Positions 1 to 8,366 of a stretch of 64,000 nt of DNA are shown piece by piece. Position numbers and translations under genes: made by a program. Source of the DNA: Sporosarcina quadrami (GTDB taxonomy: Bacteria; Bacillota; Bacilli; Bacillales_A; Planococcaceae); contig NZ_JACSQN010000006.1 of assembly GCF_014836615.1 (NCBI RefSeq), forward strand, positions 124,001 through 188,000, read 5' to 3'. The notes beneath the pieces are model-generated. The model was not told the origin of the DNA. It saw only the letters and a program-made list of their open reading frames with translations, and did no database searches. Every line of letters starts with the position of its first letter. The stretch's first letter is position 1.

Positions 1-97
1 TATGTTTATTTTTTACAAACTCGCGCATTAAATCAGTATATATACCACTTTCTTCAATTGTTGAGAAATCCAGAAGTGTTAAAAATAAGACATTCAT
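1..97 (-). CDS. glycosyltransferase family 4, N-terminal fragment (runs off the window)
   Basis: A reading frame starts with ATG at 97 and leaves the window at its left edge. It begins MNVLFLTLLDFSTIEESG and continues into a D-L-x-R-E-F segment, which resembles the N-terminus of WbuB-type family 4 glycosyltransferases ('LFLT..d...iE.rGiYtDLlReF'). A good ribosome site, GGGGAGAG, lies 7 nt before the ATG. It follows the acetyltransferase gene at 219-857 by about 120 nt, so it probably continues the same surface-polysaccharide operon, adding a sugar to the lipid-linked primer. Only 32 codons are visible, so family assignment rests on the N-terminal pattern and the context. Confidence 0.7.
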   Translation of the reverse strand, partial: MNVLFLTLLDFSTIEESGIYTDLMREFVKNKH

Positions 98-218
98 ATT
101 GTAAACTCTCCCCACTTGATCTTTAAAATTTCTTTGAAACTTAACTTTTGTTAACTCCAAAAAATTCTTTATTAGCAAGAAGTAGTCGGTCAGATTTCCC
201 CACTAATTAGTTTACATA

Positions 219-857
219 CTACTCATAAAACTTAATCGGTTTTGCAGGAGCTCCCAAAGCCGTACAATTAGCAGGTAAATCTTTAACCACTATAGACCCA
301 GCTCCAATAACAGTATTTTCACCAATCGTTACACCTTGAATAACAGCCGATCCAGTTCCAATACTTACACAATCCTCAGTCTTCACAAAACCAGAAACAT
401 TCACGCTTGGTAGAACGGTTGTATAATTACCAAGTATCGCGTCATGTCCAATAGTACAATCTAAGTTTATTATTACATGTTTTTCAATTTCAATATTCGT
501 TGTAAGAATGTTAGCTGCACAAATAATTGATCCTTCTCCAAATGTTATTCGTTCAGACATAATAACACTAGGATGAATTAATACTGGAAAGGTATTTTCA
601 CTATCTGCAAGCCTTTCAATTACTTTCTTTTTCGCAATTGGATCTCCAATAGCATTCACTACATTAAGTTTTTGATTTTTTAACCATTCAATATTTCCAA
701 CGACTTTATATCCATTTACTTCTGTATCTTGAATATTTTTATTATCATCAACAAATCCGATGATATTCCATTCTTTATTAACTTTATTTATATCTTCTAT
801 TAACCAAGCAACTTCTCTTCCAAATCCCCCTGCGCCAATTATTACTATATCTTTCAT
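219..857 (-). CDS. NeuD/PglD-family sugar O/N-acetyltransferase (EpsM-like)
   Basis: A 212-residue protein of the NeuD/PglD/EpsM family. The N-terminus (IIGAGGFGREVAWLI, residues 6-20) is the small Rossmann-like domain that binds the nucleotide sugar. From about residue 90 the chain turns into left-handed beta-helix hexapeptide repeats (IGHDAILG, VSIGTGSAVIQ, IGENTVIGAGS) that bind acetyl-CoA, with the usual catalytic His in 'TIGHDA'. PglD acetylates UDP-4-amino-trideoxy-GlcNAc to UDP-diacetylbacillosamine. It abuts the sugar transferase upstream and follows the aminotransferase, the B. subtilis epsN/epsL/epsM gene set. The exact amino-sugar product is inferred from the neighbours. Confidence 0.85.
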   Translation of the reverse strand: MKDIVIIGAGGFGREVAWLIEDINKVNKEWNIIGFVDDNKNIQDTEVNGYKVVGNIEWLKNQKLNVVNAIGDPIAKKKVIERLADSENTFPVLIHPSVIMSERITFGEGSIICAANILTTNIEIEKHVIINLDCTIGHDAILGNYTTVLPSVNVSGFVKTEDCVSIGTGSAVIQGVTIGENTVIGAGSIVVKDLPANCTALGAPAKPIKFYE

Positions 858-1487
858 TTACTTTTCCTCCGATCTTAAGTTACCCCTAAAAGACTCCATA
901 GTAGCAGCAGTTTCTGAATTAATTCCTTCCCTTATAAAAATCTTCTTTATAGTCAGGAATATTATTCTCCAATCACCAATGAAGCTTATCTTCTCCACAT
1001 ATTCTACATCAAAACTGAACTTATCTTCCCAACTAATAGCATTCCGTCCGCTAACCTGCGCCAAACCTGACAAACCAGGTCTAACTTCATGGCGTCTTTT
1101 TTGATGATCATTATACAATGGTAAATATTGCACCAATAAAGGTCTTGGTCCAACAATAGACATATCACCTTTAAGTATATTAAATAATCCCGGTAGTTCA
1201 TCAAGCGATGTAGAACGTAGAATTCTACCAAACTTAGTGAGTCTCACACTATCTGGTAATAGCTCTCCATTCGCATCTCTTTGATCCGTCATTGATCTAA
1301 ACTTATACATCATAAATATCTTTTCGTTAAGCCCGGGTCTCTCTTGCTTAAATAAAACCGGTCCGCCTAGTTTAACTCTTACAATAATAGCAACGATCAA
1401 TAAAATTGGACTTAATACAATAATAGCAACTAAAGATAATATGAAATCCATTAGTCTTTTTACATATCTTTTATAAAAGCCATTCAT
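858..1487 (-). CDS. initiating sugar-phosphate (phosphoglycosyl) transferase, PglC/EpsL-like
   Basis: Bacterial sugar transferase (PF02397), about 209 residues, with one N-terminal membrane segment (MDFILSLVAIIVLSPILLIVAII) and the family block 'FKQERPGLNEKIFMMYKFRSM', followed by 'LDELPGLFNILKGDMSIVGPRPL'. It is the small monotopic PglC type, which moves a sugar-1-phosphate to undecaprenyl phosphate and starts repeat-unit assembly. I chose the ATG at 1487, which overlaps the upstream stop as TAATG with GGAAAG just before it. A GTG at 1499 inside the upstream gene is the alternative. The overlap implies translational coupling to the aminotransferase. Confidence 0.9.
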   Translation of the reverse strand: MNGFYKRYVKRLMDFILSLVAIIVLSPILLIVAIIVRVKLGGPVLFKQERPGLNEKIFMMYKFRSMTDQRDANGELLPDSVRLTKFGRILRSTSLDELPGLFNILKGDMSIVGPRPLLVQYLPLYNDHQKRRHEVRPGLSGLAQVSGRNAISWEDKFSFDVEYVEKISFIGDWRIIFLTIKKIFIREGINSETAATMESFRGNLRSEEK

Positions 1488-2617
1488 TAATCTTTCCACA
1501 ATCCTTTAATAATCCTAACGACTCTCTCCAAATCTCCATCCGTCATCTTCGTATCACTCGGCAAACAAACGCCATCCTCAAACAACTTCTCAGAAGCCCC
1601 TCCACCAACAAAGTCATACTTCTCATAGAACGGTTGCATATGCATCGGCTTCCAAACTGGACGAGACTCAATATTTTCTTTTTCAAGTGCTTCCATAATA
1701 TCAATCGGTCTTATATTACCTGTTAGTGTCATGCAACTTAACCAATAGTTTGGTAAATCCCACTTATTGTTTGGCATGAATTCAACACCTTCAAGCTCAC
1801 TTAACTCTCTTCTATAAAACTCATAGATCGAGTTTTTCTTCGCAACTCTTTCACTTAATACTTTAAGCTGCCCTCGACCAATCCCAGCAACGACATTACT
1901 CATGCGATAATTGAAACCTAACTCACTATGTTGATAATGTCGCGCTTGATCTCTTGATTGAGTAGCCCAAAACCTAGCCTTTGCAATTCCTTCTTCGTTA
2001 TTAGAAACAAGCATCCCACCACCAGAAGTAGTGATAATCTTATTTCCGTTGAAAGAGAAGATGCCATAATCTCCAAATGTACCTGTATGTTGACCTTTAT
2101 AATATGTACCCAAAGACTCTGCAGCATCTTCAATAATAGCAACATTTTGTTTTTTGCATAAATCCATTATCTTATCAATATCCGCAGATAAACCATATAA
2201 ATGAACGACGATAACCGCTTTAACATCTGGATAAAGGTCAAATGCTTCTTCTAACGCTTTTGGACTCATATTCCAAGTCTCAAAATCACTATCGATAAAA
2301 ACTGGTGTTGCATTCTGATAAATGATTGGATTAGCTGTTGCTGAAAACGTAAGTGTTGGACAGAAAACCACATCTCCCTCCCCAACGCCTACTGCTTTAA
2401 GAGCTAAGTGGATGGCAGCAGTACCTGAAGTTAATGCCGCAGCAGACTTAGAACCAACTTTTAGTGCTAGTTCTCTCTCGAACTCATTTACATTCTCACC
2501 GAGAGGAGCGATCCAATTAGTGTCAAATGCTTCCTTTATGTATTGCATCTCATAACCTTCATCACTCATGTGTGGTGAAGCAAGGTTAATTCTATCTTTT
2601 ACATTTTCGGATTTCAT
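1487..2617 (-). CDS. DegT/DnrJ/EryC1/StrS aminotransferase (PglE/EpsN-like)
   Basis: PLP-dependent sugar aminotransferase of about 376 residues. Family features are visible in order: 'SGTAAIHLAL' (cofactor phosphate), 'IEDAAESLG' (Asp/Ala contacting the ring) and 'FSFNGNKIITTSGGG', whose Lys would form the Schiff base. It is expected to aminate the 4-keto sugar made by the dehydratase at 3202-5034, giving a UDP-4-amino-4,6-dideoxy sugar. The start was set at the ATG at 2617, 6 nt after GGAG; a TTG at 2629 is in frame but less well placed. It begins the second cluster (aminotransferase, sugar transferase, acetyltransferase, glycosyltransferase) after a 580-nt gap. Confidence 0.88.
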   Translation of the reverse strand: MKSENVKDRINLASPHMSDEGYEMQYIKEAFDTNWIAPLGENVNEFERELALKVGSKSAAALTSGTAAIHLALKAVGVGEGDVVFCPTLTFSATANPIIYQNATPVFIDSDFETWNMSPKALEEAFDLYPDVKAVIVVHLYGLSADIDKIMDLCKKQNVAIIEDAAESLGTYYKGQHTGTFGDYGIFSFNGNKIITTSGGGMLVSNNEEGIAKARFWATQSRDQARHYQHSELGFNYRMSNVVAGIGRGQLKVLSERVAKKNSIYEFYRRELSELEGVEFMPNNKWDLPNYWLSCMTLTGNIRPIDIMEALEKENIESRPVWKPMHMQPFYEKYDFVGGGASEKLFEDGVCLPSDTKMTDGDLERVVRIIKGLWKD

Positions 2618-3201
2618 AATGGACTCCAACTACCTTTCCATTCTTGTATTTAGTCAATTAGGAGTTAATTGGAACAAACTTGATTTATCCAACTAACTGC
2701 TAAGCAACTAAAATAGCGCCTCAATTAAAAGTAAATAAATTTTAAAGCCTTCATATTAGAAGGCTTTAGCTATTACAACTCAGTCTTTCCATTCATACTA
2801 ACAAGCCAATAATCCAATAACCATTAGCATTTTGCCAGGTGGTAACGTTATTCTGCAGAACAGGAATAATCAACTTTTCACGATATCATAGTATTAATCA
2901 TCACAACATAGATATAAAATTTCACTAGTTGTTTTAGTTTTTTAATCGAGTGGTTACCTATAATTCTTTCTTTGTTAGTAGCTGGTTTGACGCAAATTTC
3001 AAAACCTTCTTTATTCCTTTATAAAATACGATTTTAATAGAGATTTATCTTATCCAACTATTTCATAATAAGTATTATGTTGATGGAAATTAAATTAAAG
3101 CGCGGGAAAATTCAAAATAAAAGTGCGTTTTTTTTAATTTTGAACAATCCCAAGTTAAATGAGTCACTACTTAATCTCCAATGGAAAAATAATCTTCCCT
3201 A
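2618..3201. other. 584-nt AT-rich gap inside the polysaccharide cluster
   Basis: No convincing gene on either strand. It separates the dehydratase from the aminotransferase and contains one hairpin (2744-2767, listed separately). I see no clear promoter consensus for the aminotransferase cluster. The length and AT-richness could mark a lost gene or an insertion point, but no fragment of a recognisable protein is visible. Confidence 0.5.
2744..2767 (-). terminator. possible terminator between dehydratase and aminotransferase
   Basis: Perfect 9-bp stem AAAGCCTTC / GAAGGCTTT with a 6-nt loop. The U-tract on the minus strand is weak (AAAATTTATTT), so this could be a partial terminator or a processing hairpin. 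Confidence 0.5.
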
Positions 3202-5034
3202 TCATACACTCGTCAATATTTTATCTAATTTCACATACTTTCGATTTGCCAACGCAATTAAAGTCTGTTTCATTTCCATCTGACTCATGTCCAACAATTT
3301 ATCCAATACAAACTGTTGTTCAGTTTTAGTAATTGGTGTCGCTTTGCCAATATAAATCTTCGGATACACATAATCACTTTGCCGCTCATTTTCATTGAGC
3401 AGTTCTTCATATAATTTCTCTCCTGGTCTTATACCAGAGAATTTAATCTCAATTTCATCTTCTGTATATCCTGATAAGCGTATAAGATTCATAGCTAGAT
3501 CTAGGATTTTTACAGGTTCACCCATATCTAAGACAAAAACTTCACCACCAGAAGCAAGTGTACCTGCTTGAATAACTAGCTTTGATGCTTCAGGTATGGT
3601 CATGAAATAACGAGTCATCTCAGGATCTGTAATGGTTATAGGACCACCACGAGCGATTTGTTGCTTAAACAAAGGAACTACACTGCCTCGGGAGCCTAGT
3701 ACATTACCAAATCGTACAGCTGCAAATTTCGTTTCACTTGTTTTCGCCAAGTTTTGAATGATCATTTCCGCAAATCGCTTTGTTGCACCCATAATGTTTG
3801 GTGGATTCACAGCCTTATCCGTTGAAACTAAAACAAAATGCTTAATACCTAATGTGTCCGCAGCTTCTGCTACATTCTTCGTTCCGAATATATTATTCTT
3901 TACCGCTTCCATCGGATTAGCTTCCATTAAAGGCACGTGCTTATGGGCAGCTGCATGATAGATGACATCTGGCCTGTAATCTCCTAGTATATCAAAAATC
4001 CGCTCTCGATCTTGCACATCTGCGATAATGGGTATAATTTCTGTACCGTCTTTTGAAAAATTTTGTCGCAATTCCATGTCTATATTGTATATCGAACTTT
4101 CTCCATGCCCTAGTAACAGTAACCTTTTCGGTCGAAAATCCATTACTTGTCTACAAATCTCTGAACCTATTGAACCGCCAGCTCCTGTCACAAGTATCGT
4201 TTTATTAGTTAACTTGTCTGCTATGGCTTTTAAGTCTAATTCAACTTCTTCACGACCAAGCAAGTCTTCAATTTTAACATCGCGCATTTCATTCACAGAC
4301 ACTCTACCAGTCATGATATCTTCTATCTTAGGCATAATTTTAACATTCGCTTCTGTTTTCGCACATTTTTCATAAATGCTTTTTATCCCCATGCGTCCAA
4401 GGGAAGGGATAGCAATGATAATATCCGTAACATTCTTCTTCGCAACAATTTTTTCAATATCTTTTGTTTTACCTTGCACAGTTACATTCATAATTTTCAA
4501 ATGTTGCTTCCTCGGGTCATCATCTACAAACGCAACTGGAATGAATTCTTGCTCCTGAGCTTGTTTCAGATTTCGTACAAGCATCGTTCCAGCTTGTCCA
4601 GCTCCTACTATAAGTACTCTACGAATATCTTGCTGATTCGTAAAAGATTCTCTGTCTTTCAGCAAGCGTAGCAAAAATCTGGAACCGCCGATCATAATAA
4701 TATGAAGCATCCATGTAATCGCCATGACCCTGAAGTATATATCGTTCTTAATAAGAAATTGCATCCCACTTGCAGCAGCCACAGATATCGTAACCGCAAT
4801 CCCAATCGTTAAGAGCTCACGAACAGATGCTACACTCCATACCCGATCATAGAGATGGAAGAAATACGCGGCTACATGGTGACTGACAAGTAAAGTCAAT
4901 GCACTAATGATAATGACCTTATCTGAGTAGCCGGGTATTGTCGGATGCAACAGAAAATAGCTCATGAAAATTGCTGAAAGAACAATCGCAGAGTCTAGTA
5001 TAAAAAATGTGAGATAGCGCATTCTATAACTCAT
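3202..5034 (-). CDS. membrane-bound UDP-sugar 4,6-dehydratase (CapD/PglF/EpsC family)
   Basis: A 610-residue protein with four N-terminal membrane helices (residues ~8-115), a first nucleotide-binding fold (VLIVGAGQAGTMLVRNL, ~140) and a second extended SDR domain (ILVTGAGGSIGSEICRQV, ~285). The active-site region reads 'STDKAVNPPNIMGATKR', the S-x-D-K-A...M-G-x-T-K-R arrangement of long-form PglF/WbpM dehydratases, with Met in place of the usual SDR Tyr. It would convert UDP-GlcNAc to the 4-keto-6-deoxy sugar used by the aminotransferase downstream. It is the last gene of the TPR-Wzy-Wzz operon and starts 24 nt after the Wzz gene ends. Confidence 0.92.
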   Translation of the reverse strand: MSYRMRYLTFFILDSAIVLSAIFMSYFLLHPTIPGYSDKVIIISALTLLVSHHVAAYFFHLYDRVWSVASVRELLTIGIAVTISVAAASGMQFLIKNDIYFRVMAITWMLHIIMIGGSRFLLRLLKDRESFTNQQDIRRVLIVGAGQAGTMLVRNLKQAQEQEFIPVAFVDDDPRKQHLKIMNVTVQGKTKDIEKIVAKKNVTDIIIAIPSLGRMGIKSIYEKCAKTEANVKIMPKIEDIMTGRVSVNEMRDVKIEDLLGREEVELDLKAIADKLTNKTILVTGAGGSIGSEICRQVMDFRPKRLLLLGHGESSIYNIDMELRQNFSKDGTEIIPIIADVQDRERIFDILGDYRPDVIYHAAAHKHVPLMEANPMEAVKNNIFGTKNVAEAADTLGIKHFVLVSTDKAVNPPNIMGATKRFAEMIIQNLAKTSETKFAAVRFGNVLGSRGSVVPLFKQQIARGGPITITDPEMTRYFMTIPEASKLVIQAGTLASGGEVFVLDMGEPVKILDLAMNLIRLSGYTEDEIEIKFSGIRPGEKLYEELLNENERQSDYVYPKIYIGKATPITKTEQQFVLDKLLDMSQMEMKQTLIALANRKYVKLDKILTSV

Positions 5035-5058
5035 TGCATTAACCTTCTTTCAAGCAAC

Positions 5059-5979
5059 TTATTTTACAGGTTCACTATTTCTCCAATACTCTCGGAAAAA
5101 GACAATCCCCAGTCCTACCATTAATCCGATAATTAATGCGATCGCGACGTTTAATAGCTTACTTGGAGCAGAAGGTTTTTCCGCTAATGTCGGATCTACA
5201 ATTTGTCTGATGAAAGGATCTGGCCTGAAGCTGTCGAGACCAGTTTTTACGGATTGATACTTATCTAGCACTCTTCTATATTCGACTGATTTGGATTCAA
5301 TTTGAGCTTGCATCTGCATTAACTCGTTATGTAATGCTCCATCCACTTTTGTCAGAACATTCATTTGTTCATCTGAAACGGGTGTTATAATTTGTGAACC
5401 GATGAGCGTCTGCATGATTAAAATTTCCGGCAAACCATTTTTTGTGATTTTCTCGTTGTATGTGCCGACCAAACCTTCAATTTCATCAGACAAATATTTC
5501 GATTCGGATGTGTAGGTTTTCTCAAGTTCTTGCAATGTATTTTTTACAGATTGATTCATCCGCTCTTTCGTTTTTTCGATAAACAACGTCAATTGCTCTT
5601 GTGCTACTTCAGGCGATAAGGCTGTATATTTTAATTCAACAAGGTTCGTGTTCGCCTGTGTGGATACTGAAAGTCGTTCTACATCGAATTTCTCGTCCAC
5701 TCCTGCTTTTTCAAGAGCTTCATTCATAAGTGTCGGGTTTTTAATGCGCTGTGTAAAAATAACCGGAGTGAATTCCGCAGCTACATAACTCGACATGATT
5801 CCAGCATCTTGAACCTCACTCGCAACTTGAACTGTCGCTTTAGAATCATATTGTTCCGGTAGAATAAACCAACTTATAATTCCTGCGAGTAACACAAATA
5901 ACGTAGTAAGACCGGCAATAAGCCATTTCCCTTTCCACACTATATTGATTAATTCACGTAATTCAATCGTTTCTTCCAT
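5059..5979 (-). CDS. Wzz/YveK-type chain-length determinant protein
   Basis: About 306 residues with a typical Wzz layout: short cytoplasmic N-terminus (EETIELRELINIVWKGKW), a first membrane helix (~18-40), a long extracytoplasmic coiled region rich in Glu/Lys/Gln, the proline-rich 'PSAPSKLLN' motif and a second helix close to the C-terminus. It controls chain length of exported polysaccharide. No BY-kinase (EpsB/CpsD) follows it here, unlike many Gram-positive loci. The start chosen is ATG 5979, preceded by GAGGAG at 7-nt spacing, so it overlaps the end of the polymerase gene by 17 nt. Earlier in-frame starts lie within that gene. Confidence 0.88.
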   Translation of the reverse strand: MEETIELRELINIVWKGKWLIAGLTTLFVLLAGIISWFILPEQYDSKATVQVASEVQDAGIMSSYVAAEFTPVIFTQRIKNPTLMNEALEKAGVDEKFDVERLSVSTQANTNLVELKYTALSPEVAQEQLTLFIEKTKERMNQSVKNTLQELEKTYTSESKYLSDEIEGLVGTYNEKITKNGLPEILIMQTLIGSQIITPVSDEQMNVLTKVDGALHNELMQMQAQIESKSVEYRRVLDKYQSVKTGLDSFRPDPFIRQIVDPTLAEKPSAPSKLLNVAIALIIGLMVGLGIVFFREYWRNSEPVK

Positions 5980-7534
5980 CAGTAATCTCCTCAACATCTT
6001 TATTTGCATACAACATTCCTAGCATTATCCCTGCAATCGCCCACATAGGCCCTGCTGTTCCTGGGAGCGAGTCATTAAACAGACCTTGGAAAAGGAATGC
6101 AAGCCACCCTACCGCCAATACAGCAATAATAGTCTGTCTTCTGTTAACTATTATTTTCACAGCAGCAATAACAGTAAGAAGTACGATACCCGCAAAGCCA
6201 AGAAAACCGACAATGCCTGTGCCATAAAAAATACCAACATACATACTATGTGGTTTATCGACAATCGTATTTTCATCCCACATACCAGCACGCGCATCAA
6301 TATGATAATGTGGAAAATGATACATTAAAGTGTCCAAGCCATAACCAAATAATGGTCGATTCATTGTCAATTCCACAGTCTTTTCCCAAATATACATACG
6401 ACCAGAACCCGCTGCGATCCCTCTCTCTGGTAGAACTGGTAGCTCAAACTGATTCTCAGCAGCATAGGTTTTTTTCACCCAAGGGAATTGAATTTCTGAA
6501 TGTTCCATTGCAGCAGGTTGTTCTTTTATGTACGGATTCTTTTTAACTATAAAACCAATCGATTCATTCCATACCCGAGGGTCTTTCTCAGCAAGAACAT
6601 GAAAGACTGGTACACTAATAATCAAAAATGCTAGCACTGCTATTAATGCTTTCGCAGGTTGACTAGATTTTAAAATTAACACTATTAAAAGTGGGGTCAA
6701 TACAACTATAGTCAAGAACCCGCTAGTCGATATAGACATTAGCATAATCGCAAATGAGATAACTGCAACACCAGCATTTATGAAACTACGAATCTTACTT
6801 GCATCTACAATTGACCAAGCTAGATACATAACTGTCATAACTGCAAACATACCACTCATAAAGTTCCATTGGTTAAGTGTACCGAGCATTATAGAGTTTC
6901 CGCCTAAGGATGCACCTTCCGGAAGGAAAATCGTCATCAATTTCTGAACCGCAGGATATGTCATCGCATCATGCCCAGTGAAGTTCATTGTAATTAATAT
7001 TAAATTAATTAATATAAATGGATATAAAGAGTACATAACGTAATGTACGGCTTTTTTCGGATAGTCGATATTCATAGCGATGAAAAATAAAGCTAAATAG
7101 CATATGTATGAGATTGCACCGTCAGAACGGTTGTATTGTCCCCAGAGAGCAATTGAGATGCTTGGAGATAGTATAGTAGACATTACGATAGCAATACCGA
7201 AAATCGGAATAAATATGTTCAGCTTGGTTTTACGTAATTGTCCATTCATAAATATTATTTTCGTTAAAAAAATACCAGTGATTATCATTGTAATTATGAG
7301 AATGACAATCATCTTGTAGTGTGTAAATATGTCACCTTTTGTACCAGAAGCAATATCTCCAATATTAGTAATAAGGGGACTTGCAATATCTTTAACATAT
7401 CCTCCGACAAGAAGCGGAACCAATCCAATAACAACAAGCAAAAGACCAAAAATCCATTTGTCTGCAGTTTCTCGGGAACGTTGATCCTCTTCCACGTCAC
7501 TAAGTAAGGTTGAATTCATTTTATAAGAAACCAT
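5963..7534 (-). CDS. O-antigen ligase/polymerase (Wzy/WaaL) family membrane protein
   Basis: A 523-residue polytopic protein with 11-12 predicted membrane segments and one large extracytoplasmic loop (~330-410) that ends before 'GSGRMYIWEKTVELTMNRPLFGYGLDTLMYHFPHYH', the pattern of the Wzy_C (PF04932) domain. Such proteins join lipid-linked oligosaccharides outside the membrane. Its place between a TPR protein and a Wzz protein fits a polymerase rather than a ligase, but the two cannot be told apart from sequence alone. The start is ATG 7534, preceded by AAAGGAAG. Confidence 0.85.
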   Translation of the reverse strand: MVSYKMNSTLLSDVEEDQRSRETADKWIFGLLLVVIGLVPLLVGGYVKDIASPLITNIGDIASGTKGDIFTHYKMIVILIITMIITGIFLTKIIFMNGQLRKTKLNIFIPIFGIAIVMSTILSPSISIALWGQYNRSDGAISYICYLALFFIAMNIDYPKKAVHYVMYSLYPFILINLILITMNFTGHDAMTYPAVQKLMTIFLPEGASLGGNSIMLGTLNQWNFMSGMFAVMTVMYLAWSIVDASKIRSFINAGVAVISFAIMLMSISTSGFLTIVVLTPLLIVLILKSSQPAKALIAVLAFLIISVPVFHVLAEKDPRVWNESIGFIVKKNPYIKEQPAAMEHSEIQFPWVKKTYAAENQFELPVLPERGIAAGSGRMYIWEKTVELTMNRPLFGYGLDTLMYHFPHYHIDARAGMWDENTIVDKPHSMYVGIFYGTGIVGFLGFAGIVLLTVIAAVKIIVNRRQTIIAVLAVGWLAFLFQGLFNDSLPGTAGPMWAIAGIMLGMLYANKDVEEITDGRND

Positions 7535-7557
7535 AGTATAAAATCTTCCTTTCCCAT

Positions 7558-8052
7558 TTATCCGTTCAGCTGTCCTTGCAATTGTTCAATCCGTTCCATA
7601 TATTGCGGGTAACTTTCCGGTATAGGTAAAGTTGCACATTTTTCAAGTACAACCGCTGCATCTTCGTTTCGCTCTGCAAACAATAGCATTTCTGCAAATT
7701 GCAACATGAATATGGAGTCCTCTACTTTGTGTGGATTCAAATCTAACGCCCTCTGCATATTCCTAGCTGCTTGATCGAAATCTCCAGTGTTTCCGTAAAT
7801 CAAAGCGGTTGCATAATTAAGTATTTCCGACTTTTTTTGTTGCTCTTTTATCCCCTCTGCAAGTATTAAAGCATCTTCGAATTTTTTTTCTTCAATGTGC
7901 TGAACCATAGCTCCATATAACGCATCCTCATTTTTAAACGCCTTGTCCTGTTTCTTTCCTATAAAAAAAGCTACCAGAAGACCCATAATCAGCACTACAA
8001 TAATTAATATAAGTATATACAGTCTTCTCAATTCACTAAAATTCATACACAA
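7558..8052 (-). CDS. small membrane-anchored TPR protein
   Basis: A 164-residue protein with one N-terminal helix (LYILILIIVVLIMGLLVAFFI, ~12-32) and then alpha-helical tetratricopeptide-like repeats ('FEDALILAEGIKEQQKKSEILNYATALIYGNTGDFDQAARNMQRALDLNP' region, not quoted in full elsewhere). Wzy-associated TPR proteins of this kind often sit beside O-antigen ligase-like polymerases and may act as their scaffold. It is the first gene after the promoter at 8100-8128 and ends 23 nt before the polymerase gene. The start is TTG 8052 (AAGGG at 6 nt) or ATG 8046. Function is inferred from position. Confidence 0.75.
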   Translation of the reverse strand: MCMNFSELRRLYILILIIVVLIMGLLVAFFIGKKQDKAFKNEDALYGAMVQHIEEKKFEDALILAEGIKEQQKKSEILNYATALIYGNTGDFDQAARNMQRALDLNPHKVEDSIFMLQFAEMLLFAERNEDAAVVLEKCATLPIPESYPQYMERIEQLQGQLNG

Positions 8053-8099
8053 TGACAGCCCTTCTTCAAGTTTAGTATTATTCCTATATTATCTTAAAC

Positions 8100-8128
8100 A
8101 TTATACTATAGTTTACTATGATTGTCAT
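8100..8128 (-). promoter_or_regulatory. sigma-A-type promoter of the polysaccharide operon
   Basis: On the minus strand ATGACA, a 17-nt spacer and a perfect TATAAT lie about 50 nt upstream of the TPR gene. It should drive the TPR, polymerase, Wzz and dehydratase genes. Confidence 0.75.
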
Positions 8129-8272
8129 GAAAGTCTCTGACTTCAGTCCAATTCTTTATATAGGCACTAATATCCTATTATTAATTATAATGAAGTTATT
8201 CAACTCCATCGTATGCACTATAAGAAGCTATACTCCTTAATATTATTCCATAATATACCTGTAAATCTTAAA

Positions 8273-8304
8273 CCCCCCTTAATCATTTGATTGATTAAGG
8301 GGGG
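8273..8304 (-). terminator. strong terminator of the S-layer gene
   Basis: A 13-bp perfect stem, CCCCCCTTAATCA / TGATTAAGGGGGG, with a 6-nt loop, about 60 nt past the S-layer stop codon. The stability fits a highly expressed mRNA. Confidence 0.85.
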
Positions 8305-8366
8305 AAGATTTGTTTTATATATTATTTATCTATGAAATTTAACTCATAGAATAAAAGCTATATAAA

